Part shown: piece by piece, positions 1-5,342 of the stretch
Layout of the letters: every line of letters begins with the position of its first letter
Numbering within the stretch: the first letter of the stretch is position 1
Notes under the pieces: model-generated
What the model was told of the DNA's origin: nothing
Databases searched by the model: none
Seen by the model: only the letters and a program-made list of their open reading frames with translations
Translations under genes and position numbers: made by a program
Origin: Candidatus Falkowiibacteriota bacterium
GTDB taxonomy: Bacteria; Patescibacteriota; Patescibacteriia; Patescibacteriales; UBA12465
Direction: 5' to 3'
NCBI GenBank assembly: GCA_903857815.1
Contig: CAIOGK010000039.1
Span: 1 to 16,017, forward strand
DNA: 16,017 bases

Positions 1-2
1 GT

Positions 3-167
3 TTATTGCAGCCGTATTTAGAGGTTTTCTTTATGGGTTATAACGTAAATATTTTAGCTTATTTTGTTAATAATTTTTGGCAAGTATTTGGAGCGCAATT
101 TTTAGTTGTTCTAGTCATAAATGTTTTTGCGAGCTTGTTTGCGGTTAGTCGTTATGCTAAAGTTTAG
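3..167 (+). CDS. ftsX: FtsX-like permease, C-terminal fragment (5' end outside window)
   Basis: An open frame enters from the left edge and ends at TAG 165-167, giving 54 residues. It reads as a short loop with aromatic residues and asparagines, then a hydrophobic segment (about residues 32-48, FGAQFLVVLVINVFASLF) and a short basic tail (SRYAKV). A last membrane helix followed by an R/K-Y-x-K-V/I tail right at the stop is typical of FtsX, the membrane partner of the ATPase FtsE that controls cell-wall hydrolases during division. The identification rests on this short C-terminus and on pattern memory only. Another permease with a similar last helix is possible. It lies outside the proposed mobile element and is the best host marker on the left side. 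Confidence 0.55.
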   Translation, partial: LLQPYLEVFFMGYNVNILAYFVNNFWQVFGAQFLVVLVINVFASLFAVSRYAKV

Positions 168-196
168 GAGGTTTTAAAGGTTAATTTAAGATATGG

Positions 197-227
197 TTGA
201 CTTTTTTTGTTGGATTCTTAATAATAT
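197..227 (+). promoter_or_regulatory. Promoter of tRNA-Gln
   Basis: TTGACT at 197-202 is followed after 17 bases by AATAAT (220-225), or after 19 by TAATAT (222-227). Initiation would fall near 232-236, about ten bases before the mature tRNA. The same TTGACT hexamer recurs as the best -35 candidate before several other genes in the window. Confidence 0.5.
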
Positions 228-245
228 CTTTAGATTCAGTTACAT

Positions 246-316
246 TCGGGGATCGTCTAACGGTAGGACTCCAGGTTTTGGTCCTGGCTATTGGGGTTCG
301 AATCCCTATCCCCGAG
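246..316 (+). tRNA. tRNA-Gln (anticodon UUG)
   Basis: The 71-nt sequence folds as a complete cloverleaf. The acceptor stem is 7 perfect base pairs (246-252 with 309-315). The D arm is 255-269 with AACGGTAG in the loop. The anticodon stem CCAGG/CCTGG (271-275, 283-287) encloses the loop TTTTGGT, so the anticodon is TTG (278-280). The T arm has the loop TTCGAAT (297-303). The U1-A72 pair and discriminator G (316) are typical of bacterial glutamine tRNAs. CCA is not encoded (316-319 reads GCAT). The gene remains intact although an integrase frame runs into it from the other strand, as expected when an element inserts at the very 3' end of a tRNA gene. Confidence 0.96.
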
Positions 317-1870
317 CATCGTTGAACAAGCAGGCGCGAAAGCGTCTGTTTTTTCATAATATTCGCTAAAATTCTCTGGTCCGAAAGTGCTATTTACTCG
401 AGGCATCCATTTCGCTAAAAATTTACCCTGTAAAGTGTATTTTGGCCTTATTTTATCGGCATCTAATTCAAAGTCCGAAAATAATTCTGATAAAATAATT
501 CTCTTGCTTTCAATTGCTTCGTCGGCGTTGTTAATTAAGTTAGGCGCATCGATAGCTAGACGATGAATTTTGAATCCTTTTTCGTAGTCCGGAGCTTTAT
601 TACCTGGATTAATTTGAGCTATTTTCTTCTCTAAATCAATTTTTTCCGCATTAAATTCATTGTATTTTTTACCATAAAAATTTTCAGTAATTTTGCTGTC
701 TAGCTTGTCATTGTAAAGAAGATCTAATCTATTCTCAATTCGTTTTAAACTCTCTTCTAAGGCCTGTTTTTTGGTCTCTATAAGCTTACTGTCTACTGGT
801 TCATCCTCTTTGATAGCTTTCTCCAGCCAGTCAATTAGTTTTGGTGTTTTAGCCTGCATTTTCCGGAGATATGGCATCAATTGTTCTAATAAATCTTGCT
901 CTCTAACTCTAGTATTTTGCGAACAAGGTCGATAATGATTACAAGTTCCGTAAATATGCCCCTTTCTTTGACTCCAACTAATAATGCCACCACATTCGGC
1001 GCAGCGAAGATTACCTTTAAAAATAAATAGATGTTTTTTAAATTGAGAAGCAGACAATTTTCTTTTGATTCTTAACTGCACCTTATCAAACAATTCTTGA
1101 GAGACTACTGGCTCATGATTACCGGAGTATATTTTTTTATTCCAAACAATTTGACCAGTATAAAAAGGATTAGTCAGCATGCTATGTAAAGTGTTTTTAG
1201 GAATCATTTTTCCTGATGGTGTTTTAAGGCCTTCGTCATACATTACCTCGGCAAGAAATTTAAGAGAATAATTACCGCTCGCATATAACTCAAAAGCTTG
1301 CGCAATTAAAGGAGCGATTTTCTCGTCAATAATTTGTGTTTTATGTCCTTTGTCGCCGATTGTTTTGTAGCCCAAACAAGGACGTTGTGGCATCCAACCG
1401 GATTCAAGCTTGGCTTTCTGTCCTTTTTTAACTTCCTCACTTAAATTATTAGTATAGAACCTGGCAATCGCCACTTTCATATCCCAGACTAAATTTTCAT
1501 GAGCTCGAGTATTACGATTAACGACAAAATTTTCTTTTACAAAATGAATCTCGTGTTTTTCATCCTCATTTATCCAGTCGCTAATAATTGCCGCATCTCT
1601 AAGATTGCGAGTTAAGCGGTCTATTTTTTCAACCAGTAGAATATTAAAGCCGTTCTTCTTTACATAAACTAACATTTCCGAAAAAGTCTTCCTGATCAGC
1701 TTGCCGCTGGCGGATTCTGAAATCTTATATATTTTAGCAATACTAAAATCATTGCGTCCGGCATAATCTTTTAGAAGCTTTTCTTGAGCTTCTAGAGAAT
1801 AGCCCTTATCCTCTTGCTCTTTAGAGGAAACTCGGCAATAGAGAATGCATTTTTTGTCCGTATTTTTCAT
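257..1870 (-). CDS. Large serine recombinase / integrase
   Basis: A 537-aa large serine recombinase, which cuts and rejoins DNA at attachment sites through a serine-DNA link. The resolvase-type catalytic domain is residues 5-145, with the YCRVSS motif and catalytic Ser15 followed by the conserved EKIDRLTRN segment. The recombinase DNA-binding domain is about 160-265 (SGWMPQRPCLGYK, LTNPFYTG). A zinc ribbon follows with Cys290, 293, 310 and 316, then a coiled coil about 365-420. I chose ATG 1870 (MKNTDKK), since the family usually starts just before the first strand; the open frame continues upstream to 1909. The last 19 residues (LGDRDSNPNS...) come from the antisense of tRNA-Gln and are probably not the native C-terminus. 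In the predicted excised circle the frame would end differently. No Shine-Dalgarno is visible. It is the likely integrase of this element. Confidence 0.95.
   Translation of the reverse strand: MKNTDKKCILYCRVSSKEQEDKGYSLEAQEKLLKDYAGRNDFSIAKIYKISESASGKLIRKTFSEMLVYVKKNGFNILLVEKIDRLTRNLRDAAIISDWINEDEKHEIHFVKENFVVNRNTRAHENLVWDMKVAIARFYTNNLSEEVKKGQKAKLESGWMPQRPCLGYKTIGDKGHKTQIIDEKIAPLIAQAFELYASGNYSLKFLAEVMYDEGLKTPSGKMIPKNTLHSMLTNPFYTGQIVWNKKIYSGNHEPVVSQELFDKVQLRIKRKLSASQFKKHLFIFKGNLRCAECGGIISWSQRKGHIYGTCNHYRPCSQNTRVREQDLLEQLMPYLRKMQAKTPKLIDWLEKAIKEDEPVDSKLIETKKQALEESLKRIENRLDLLYNDKLDSKITENFYGKKYNEFNAEKIDLEKKIAQINPGNKAPDYEKGFKIHRLAIDAPNLINNADEAIESKRIILSELFSDFELDADKIRPKYTLQGKFLAKWMPRVNSTFGPENFSEYYEKTDAFAPACSTMLGDRDSNPNSQDQNLESYR
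313..318. other. Proposed left attachment core (attL), CGAGCA
   Basis: The hexamer CGAGCA covers the last three acceptor-stem bases, the discriminator and two bases beyond. It occurs again at 15420-15425. Flanking bases differ at once (C before and T after here; G before and A after there), the pattern expected for a serine integrase that shares only a short core between its two sites. Outside-left is tRNA-Gln; inside is the integrase gene. Joining 1-318 to 15426 onward gives an intact tRNA followed by a terminator. This is inferred from the sequence and has not been compared with an empty site. Confidence 0.5.
331..354 (+). terminator. Intrinsic terminator after tRNA-Gln
   Basis: A 7-bp stem (331-337 with 342-348, one G-T pair) closed by a GAAA loop is followed by six T (349-354). 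It lies 15 bases after the tRNA and would end its transcript. It falls within the proposed element, so the element would supply a replacement terminator for the tRNA it inserts into. On the other strand the same bases encode part of the integrase C-terminus. Confidence 0.75.
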
Positions 1871-1900
1871 ATTTTTGATAACTAAAAGGGAGCGGCTCCG

Positions 1901-2007
1901 TGCACACAAACCAATATCACTAAAAGCAATACTTGTCTGTCAGAACCGCCCCCTTTTAGGGGACAAGTATAAAAAAAGCCTTTAGCGTTATGTTTGATTT
2001 GTGTGCA
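1901..2007. repeat. Inverted repeats and hairpin in the integrase leader
   Basis: TGCACACAAA at 1901-1910 is exactly repeated in inverse at 1998-2007, inside the end of the upstream small gene. Between them are a 9-bp inverted repeat ATACTTGTC/GACAAGTAT (1929-1937, 1962-1970) and an embedded CCCC-TTTTA-GGGG hairpin (1950-1962). A second inverted pair links 1882-1899 with 1943-1959 (CTAAAAGGG plus a GCGG block). These lie upstream of the integrase start on its own strand, so they could be operator sites or an attenuating leader that limits integrase synthesis. The repeats are seen directly; the role is inferred. Confidence 0.5.
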
Positions 2008-2170
2008 TTTTCATATTAGCAAACTGCCTAGATAATTTCAATCTTTTTAAGGCTTTAAAATATCTAACTAAACCATTGCCAATTTCAAATACCTCGCTAT
2101 CTGATAGATCTCGTCCGTATTCATCTTTGATGATTATCTTCAGTTTTTGAAGCATTTGCTTACTAACCAT
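1988..2170 (-). CDS. Small conserved-type helical protein of the recombinase module (60 aa)
   Basis: A 60-aa protein beginning MVSKQMLQKLK with a central acidic stretch DLSDSEVFEIGNGLV followed by a basic helix (RYFKALKRLKLSRQF). I recognise the pattern 'dLsd.EvfEIgngLv.yF' from small proteins of unknown function seen beside serine recombinases in CPR genomes; this is recall, not a search. It has no cysteines, signal peptide or membrane segment. Its size, charge and position just upstream of the integrase would suit a small DNA-binding regulator or directionality factor, but the sequence does not prove this. It is co-directional with the integrase and separated from it by the repeat-rich leader. 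A second Met at residue 6 could also be the start. Confidence 0.7.
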   Translation of the reverse strand: MVSKQMLQKLKIIIKDEYGRDLSDSEVFEIGNGLVRYFKALKRLKLSRQFANMKMHTNQT

Positions 2171-2219
2171 ATTAAGAGTTGTGAATTATTTTTGGAGTAA
2201 AAAGTTTGTGCAGGACTTT

Positions 2220-2399
2220 TTACTCAATTTCTTTGAGAGCCTTTTCGTAAGAGGCTAATTTTCGTTTAAGCATTTCTTGGCTTTCGGAATGTTCAAAACT
2301 TTCTCCGGTCTCCAGTGCTTTTTTCATGCCGTTAATTTTTCCGATTAGCCATTCCTGGTAGCCGTAAGCTCCGAAATTAATTTTTTCTAAGTTCGCCAT
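2220..2399 (-). CDS. Hypothetical 59-aa helical protein downstream of rep
   Basis: A short frame from ATG 2397-2399 to TAA 2220-2222 gives 59 residues, starting MANLEKINFGAYGYQEW and continuing as a charged helix (KRKLASYEKALKEIE). Only one base separates the rep stop codon (2401-2403) from this start, so it is almost certainly translationally coupled to rep. No cysteine, membrane segment or known domain is visible. A small helical protein coupled to a rolling-circle initiator could be a copy-number or accessory replication factor, but I do not recognise the family. Confidence 0.7.
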   Translation of the reverse strand: MANLEKINFGAYGYQEWLIGKINGMKKALETGESFEHSESQEMLKRKLASYEKALKEIE

Positions 2400-2400
2400 A

Positions 2401-3231
2401 TTATTTAATTTGATAAATGTTTACCATTACTTCACCTCGATATTTATTGCTAAATTCCTTTTCATAAACTTTTTCTGGTGGTGGAGAATAGCCCATTAAC
2501 ATCTCTTCGCATTCTTGGCCTTTAAATTCTTGAGGACGGTTTAAGTTGCGAGAGTAAAAGAATTTTTTCTTGCCGAAATATTTGCGGTTAAAAGATTCTT
2601 TACTTAAATATTTAGAGACGTATAAGCCGACATTATTAATTGATTTTATCTTATTGATTTTAACGAAACCGTGTCGCCAAACTTTTTCAATTTTTTTAGT
2701 ATCAACTATTTGGTTGAGAAGAAGGTGATAATGAATGGCTCCGCCGAATTCTTTCTTGATATTGGTGCGGAAATAATAATCGCCTTGAAACTCGGGAACG
2801 GCTAAATATTTAATGCCGAGGAAGTTATATTTTAATCTTTGGATGAAAGTCATAAACAGATAATTACACTTTTCAAATTCGGTAATATCTTTTTTATTCT
2901 CAAATTTATTTTCATCAAAAGTCAGAGTGAGGAAAGTGATAAAATCGGGGTTACTATTTACTAGGCGCATAATGGTCATTCTAGTTCGCCTTAGGGCTCC
3001 GCTTCGCATTTCTGTTTGTTCTTCTTTGGGTTTATTCTTTCGTTTCTTCCTACGGACCGCCTTTCTGCCTAAAATAATTTCGTTTTGGTAAATATATTCT
3101 TCAATAAATGATCCGGAGATAATAAGTTTAGTTTTGTAAGTCCCTTTAGATCGTTTTTCTTTAGCCTTTTTAATGTATTCTAAATACTTTAATCGTCCAC
3201 GTTCTAATCTTTCGTTATCTTTGTTATCCAT
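2401..3231 (-). CDS. rep: HUH rolling-circle replication initiator (ORF2/G2P-like Rep)
   Basis: A 276-aa HUH endonuclease of the replication-associated ORF2/G2P-like group. Such enzymes nick one DNA strand, stay attached through a tyrosine, and drive rolling-circle replication. Motif 1 is FLTLTF (residues 100-105). The metal-binding HUH motif is His167-Tyr-His169 (GAIHYHLLLN). The tyrosine motif is Tyr204-VSK-Tyr208 in LYVSKYLSK, giving two candidate nucleophiles four residues apart, as in G2P/phiX-A-type initiators. The first 90 residues are very basic (RRKKRKNK), suiting DNA binding. There is no helicase domain, so host helicase would be needed. It is followed one base later by the 59-aa gene and preceded by a hairpin-rich origin-like region. 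Its presence in an integrative element suggests replication of the excised circle, perhaps also of single strands during transfer. Confidence 0.9.
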   Translation of the reverse strand: MDNKDNERLERGRLKYLEYIKKAKEKRSKGTYKTKLIISGSFIEEYIYQNEIILGRKAVRRKKRKNKPKEEQTEMRSGALRRTRMTIMRLVNSNPDFITFLTLTFDENKFENKKDITEFEKCNYLFMTFIQRLKYNFLGIKYLAVPEFQGDYYFRTNIKKEFGGAIHYHLLLNQIVDTKKIEKVWRHGFVKINKIKSINNVGLYVSKYLSKESFNRKYFGKKKFFYSRNLNRPQEFKGQECEEMLMGYSPPPEKVYEKEFSNKYRGEVMVNIYQIK

Positions 3232-3282
3232 ATCACTTAAATCTTGTTGAGTGTGCTTATAGTCAAGTCAATAAGCAGTTGC

Positions 3283-3370
3283 GAGGCGTGGCATATCTTG
3301 CCGCCTCTGTTTTTCTTTTTCGGCTCCCCCAAGGGGATGCCGCCGAAAAAGAAAAAAAACAGAGAGGCGG
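3283..3370. other. Hairpin-rich origin-like region upstream of rep (double-strand origin candidate)
   Basis: This lies in the 310-base gap 3232-3541, which has no gene. Two overlapping hairpins share the same arm. The first pairs GAGGC..GGCA (3283-3293) with TGCCGCCTC (3299-3307). The second is a much longer one, pairing 3301-3323 (CCGCCTCTG, T-rich, CTTTTTCGG) with 3343-3370 (CCGAAAAAG, A-rich, CAGAGAGGCGG), with a small TCCCC/GGGGA stem at its tip. The two folds exclude each other. Rolling-circle initiators usually nick in or beside such hairpins close to their own gene, so this is the best origin candidate; a regulatory leader of rep mRNA is the alternative. The rest of the gap holds a tandem AGTCA repeat (3251-3260), a GGAG/CTCC hairpin near 3414-3440, the palindrome CGAAATTTCG (3457-3466) and the terminator listed separately. 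Confidence 0.6.
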
Positions 3371-3474
3371 ATAATTTTTGACGTTGAAGCATATGAGCAG
3401 AATTATGAATTAGTGAGGAGTTCGACCTTTTTGAATCTCCTTCTACCCTTTATGGACGAAATTTCGCAGGTAAT

Positions 3475-3510
3475 AAAAAAATCCCCTAACTTTAGATAAG
3501 TTAAGGGATT
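3475..3510 (-). terminator. Intrinsic terminator of the 357-aa gene
   Basis: Read on the minus strand, a 13-bp stem with one mismatch (3498-3510 with 3480-3492) is followed directly by seven T (complement of 3475-3481). It stands about 30 bases after the stop codon of the gene ending at 3542, so that gene forms its own transcription unit separate from rep. Confidence 0.8.
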
Positions 3511-3515
3511 AAATT

Positions 3516-3528
3516 AGCAGGGAAATAG
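3516..3528. repeat. Direct repeat copy 1 (AGCAGGGAAATAG)
   Basis: Thirteen bases identical to 4655-4667, followed in both copies by GAAGAA with a one-base offset. The copies flank the 357-aa gene: this one lies between its stop codon and terminator, the other just upstream of its -35 box. Confidence 0.75.
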
Positions 3529-3541
3529 CGAAGAAATTTCT

Positions 3542-4615
3542 TTATGGTCTAGTTAGATATTCTTTAGGGGGTAGTTTTTTAGTGTCTGATTCAGAGATAT
3601 GGCGGTCTGACCAGGATTCTCTAAAATCCGGTGGCGAGATGAGTTTTATTTTTATTTGGTATTCTTCATTTTTTTCATTATAAATAATTGGATCGTCTTT
3701 GAGACCGAAATAGGCTTTTAGTCTTTTTGACAGATCTTGTTTATTCTTCTTAAATAAATCTCTTTTAGCTTTATTTCCGGCATAAGTATTTATTTTAATA
3801 CGGCCATTTTGAGTGGAGAATAAGATAAGCGTATTCCAACTTTTAACATATGAGGCGTTTTGGGAAGAATTTTGGCGAGTATCAGAAAAACCAAGTTTTT
3901 CATAATCAGAATCACTTACATTTCCATCTATTTTTAGAGTTATGTCGTGGTTATTTTGAAATCTGATCTCTATATTTTCCCAGTTCTCGGTTAGCGCCTC
4001 TTTATATAGCTTGCTGTCTGTATCGGCAAATTCATTGGCCATCTCCAAGGCCTTAAGCCAAGACATAACACTTTTATTAAAATCTAGAAAAAACTTTTTA
4101 TAATAGCGAGGCTTAATGAAAATATCAGCTTTAGCGTTTATTAATTCTTTTTCCATTGCTTGAATTTCTTTGAGTTGTTCTTCAAGCTTGCTATCTATCA
4201 CCACTTTCCTTAAGGGCGCCATGCTGCCAGCCTTAAGAGCTTTTTGAAGAGCAGGAGCTAAAAGACTAGCGCCATCAATCATTTCTTTAAATAGGCTGTA
4301 ATATGCCCAGTTATATGATTTAGTTGGGTTATTTTTAATCTTTTTTAAGTCTACTTCAGAAAGGGCCCCGTCTTTATCGTTCTCCTTAATTTCCTTATTT
4401 AGGGCAGTCATAAAACCACTTAAAGCTTTAGCTGATTCAATGGTGTTTAGGTACTTTTTAATCACCATAAAAAGACCAGGAATTTCTGCAGAAATTGATA
4501 GTTTTTCACTGAGCTTAATCCTCTTGCGAGAAAATATGATCTTGAAATAGGCTTTATAAAACTCCATTACTAGTCCATCGAGCTCACTCTTTAGTTGTTT
4601 AGTTTCACTGGTCAT
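3542..4615 (-). CDS. Uncharacterised 357-aa protein with possible C-terminal winged-helix-like domain
   Basis: I do not recognise the full protein. Residues 1-200 are mainly helical and charged, without signal peptide or membrane span. A second domain at about 210-326 runs as alternating strands and helices (WENIEIRF, HDITLKID, DYEKLGFSDTR, SWNTLILFS, GRIKI, then DLSKRLKAYFGLKDDPI and a Y-x-I-K-I-K-L strand). The 'LSKRL..fFGl.dDPi.y' layout recalls winged-helix-like C-terminal domains of uncharacterised proteins in CPR and other genomes; this is recall. The last 30 residues are polar, probably disordered. It has its own near-leaderless promoter and terminator and is flanked by 13-bp direct repeats. 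A regulator of the divergent 98-aa gene and R-M operon is plausible because its promoter faces them. Replication accessory is an alternative. Confidence 0.85.
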   Translation of the reverse strand: MTSETKQLKSELDGLVMEFYKAYFKIIFSRKRIKLSEKLSISAEIPGLFMVIKKYLNTIESAKALSGFMTALNKEIKENDKDGALSEVDLKKIKNNPTKSYNWAYYSLFKEMIDGASLLAPALQKALKAGSMAPLRKVVIDSKLEEQLKEIQAMEKELINAKADIFIKPRYYKKFFLDFNKSVMSWLKALEMANEFADTDSKLYKEALTENWENIEIRFQNNHDITLKIDGNVSDSDYEKLGFSDTRQNSSQNASYVKSWNTLILFSTQNGRIKINTYAGNKAKRDLFKKNKQDLSKRLKAYFGLKDDPIIYNEKNEEYQIKIKLISPPDFRESWSDRHISESDTKKLPPKEYLTRP

Positions 4616-4624
4616 AGTGAGCTT

Positions 4625-4653
4625 ATTTTATAACGTGAACTGGTATTAGTCAA
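4625..4653 (-). promoter_or_regulatory. Promoter of the 357-aa gene
   Basis: On the minus strand TTGACT (4653-4648) is followed after 17 bases by TAAAAT (4630-4625). Transcription would start only a few bases before ATG 4615, so the mRNA is probably leaderless or nearly so. The direct repeat at 4655-4667 abuts the -35 box and could be an operator. Confidence 0.65.
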
Positions 4654-4654
4654 A

Positions 4655-4667
4655 AGCAGGGAAATAG
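4655..4667. repeat. Direct repeat copy 2 (AGCAGGGAAATAG)
   Basis: Second copy of the 13-bp repeat at 3516-3528, same orientation, separated from it by the 357-aa gene. It sits directly beside the -35 box of that gene. It could be an operator, or the pair could be a scar of how the gene cassette was acquired. Confidence 0.75.
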
Positions 4668-4673
4668 GAAGAA

Positions 4674-4790
4674 TTGTCTATCTGTGGCTTCTCATTTTAG
4701 CGTCAGCTTATCGCCCATCAAGGTAGTACAAGTCTCCACTTTGACTGTCGCAAGCAATCAGACGCTATCTCATTTCGTGCCGATAGATAA
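4674..4790. other. Long imperfect stem-loop, candidate structured RNA or single-strand origin/promoter
   Basis: The stretch between the divergent genes is richer in G+C than its surroundings and folds over its full length. The outer stem pairs 4674-4682 with 4782-4790 (9 bp, one G-U) and, after a three-base bulge, 4686-4688 with 4779-4781. The next stem pairs TAGCGTC (4698-4704) with GACGCTA (4761-4767). It is continued by GCTT (4706-4709) with AAGC (4752-4755). A tip hairpin pairs 4725-4733 with 4738-4746 around a four-base loop, with one bulge on each side. The fold was found by eye. It could be an untranslated RNA, a regulatory leader of the 98-aa gene, or, because this element encodes a rolling-circle initiator, a single-strand origin or single-strand promoter. 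I match it to no named RNA family. Confidence 0.6.
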
Positions 4791-4841
4791 TCTAAGGCGA
4801 CGTTATCCGGCAATTTAAAAATCAGTCGTCAATTTAAATTT

Positions 4842-5138
4842 ATGACATTATCAGTCAAATCAAATTGGACAGGCTCGGAAAACACTTCTAGTCTCGTCCG
4901 CAAAGAAATTGCGAAACGTTGGGGTGAAGATGAAGCTAAACGTTATAATCCGTTTGAAAATTGCTTAACCTTCAAGAGATGGTTGGAAAACGGATATGTA
5001 GTTCGCAAGGACGAAAAAGCTATTCGGTCTTTTATCGTCATTGAGAAGAAAGATAAAAAAACTGGAACAGTCGTTGAGAGACGACTTAAAACAATTTATC
5101 TTTTCTACGAAAAACAAGTTGAGCCTCAAGCGGCTTAA
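4842..5138 (+). CDS. ArdC N-terminal-like (ssDNA-binding, antirestriction-type) small protein
   Basis: A 98-aa protein that aligns by eye with the N-terminal ssDNA-binding domain of ArdC antirestriction proteins. The features are RWGEDEAKRY (26-35), NCLTFKRWLENGYVVRKDEKAI (split as residues 40-50 and 51-61), an acidic/basic turn, and LKTIYLFYEKQVE (82-94), matching the ArdC pattern 'W...G..VRKGEK....f.....' ending in '..fnveQ'. ArdC proteins are about 300 residues with a C-terminal metalloprotease-like domain, which is entirely absent here. ArdC-type proteins of conjugative plasmids protect incoming DNA from type I and II restriction. Its location next to a type I R-M system and after the long stem-loop fits such a role, which is inferred. 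It forms its own unit, ended by a strong terminator. There is no Shine-Dalgarno; two CAATTTAAA repeats (4811-4819, 4830-4838) precede the start. Confidence 0.8.
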   Translation: MTLSVKSNWTGSENTSSLVRKEIAKRWGEDEAKRYNPFENCLTFKRWLENGYVVRKDEKAIRSFIVIEKKDKKTGTVVERRLKTIYLFYEKQVEPQAA

Positions 5139-5147
5139 CAAAATTAA

Positions 5148-5180
5148 GGAATCAATCCTTCGGGATTGGTTCCTTTTTTT
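5148..5180 (+). terminator. Intrinsic terminator after the ArdC-like gene
   Basis: An 11-bp stem (5148-5158 with 5163-5173, one T-G pair) with a TTCG tetraloop is followed by seven T (5174-5180). It lies ten bases after the stop codon and separates this gene from hsdR. Confidence 0.93.
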
Positions 5181-5221
5181 GTATAGACAATGAAAACTGG
5201 AGTATATTTTAGGCTTCTGTT

Positions 5222-5249
5222 AGGGCTAATTTTCAGAATTAGTCCTTTT
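5222..5249 (+). terminator. Second terminator-like hairpin before hsdR
   Basis: A 10-bp stem (5222-5231 with 5237-5246, one G-T pair), loop TTCAG, then four T (5246-5249). The T run is short, and it overlaps the candidate -35 box of hsdR, so it may instead be a binding site or backup terminator. Confidence 0.45.
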
Positions 5250-5276
5250 GACTTTCGAGTAAATTTATGGGATTAT
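5248..5276 (+). promoter_or_regulatory. Candidate promoter of the hsdRMS operon
   Basis: TTGACT (5248-5253), 17-base spacer, GATTAT (5271-5276). Transcription would start near 5283, about 60 bases before the hsdR ATG. The -10 box is imperfect; the -35 matches the hexamer used elsewhere in the window. Confidence 0.45.
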
Positions 5277-5342
5277 GAAGGAAAGATAAATAAAATTTAA
5301 AGAATGAGTAAAGTCTCAAAATATATTATTAGTTAGAATAAT

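Noticed and set aside
1871..1909. Extended N-terminus of the integrase from 1909
   Set aside because: The 13 extra residues lie before the usual start of the catalytic domain and are encoded within the repeat-rich leader.
1929..1970. Intrinsic terminator in the integrase leader
   Set aside because: On neither strand is the hairpin followed by a T run: on the plus strand it is followed by A, and on the minus strand the T run comes before it.
4741..4771. Promoter within the long stem-loop (TTGACT followed by GCTATC or TATCTC)
   Set aside because: The -10 candidates are poor at 17-base spacing. The -35 lies in the tip hairpin, so it might matter only for a single-strand promoter; I do not list it as a feature.
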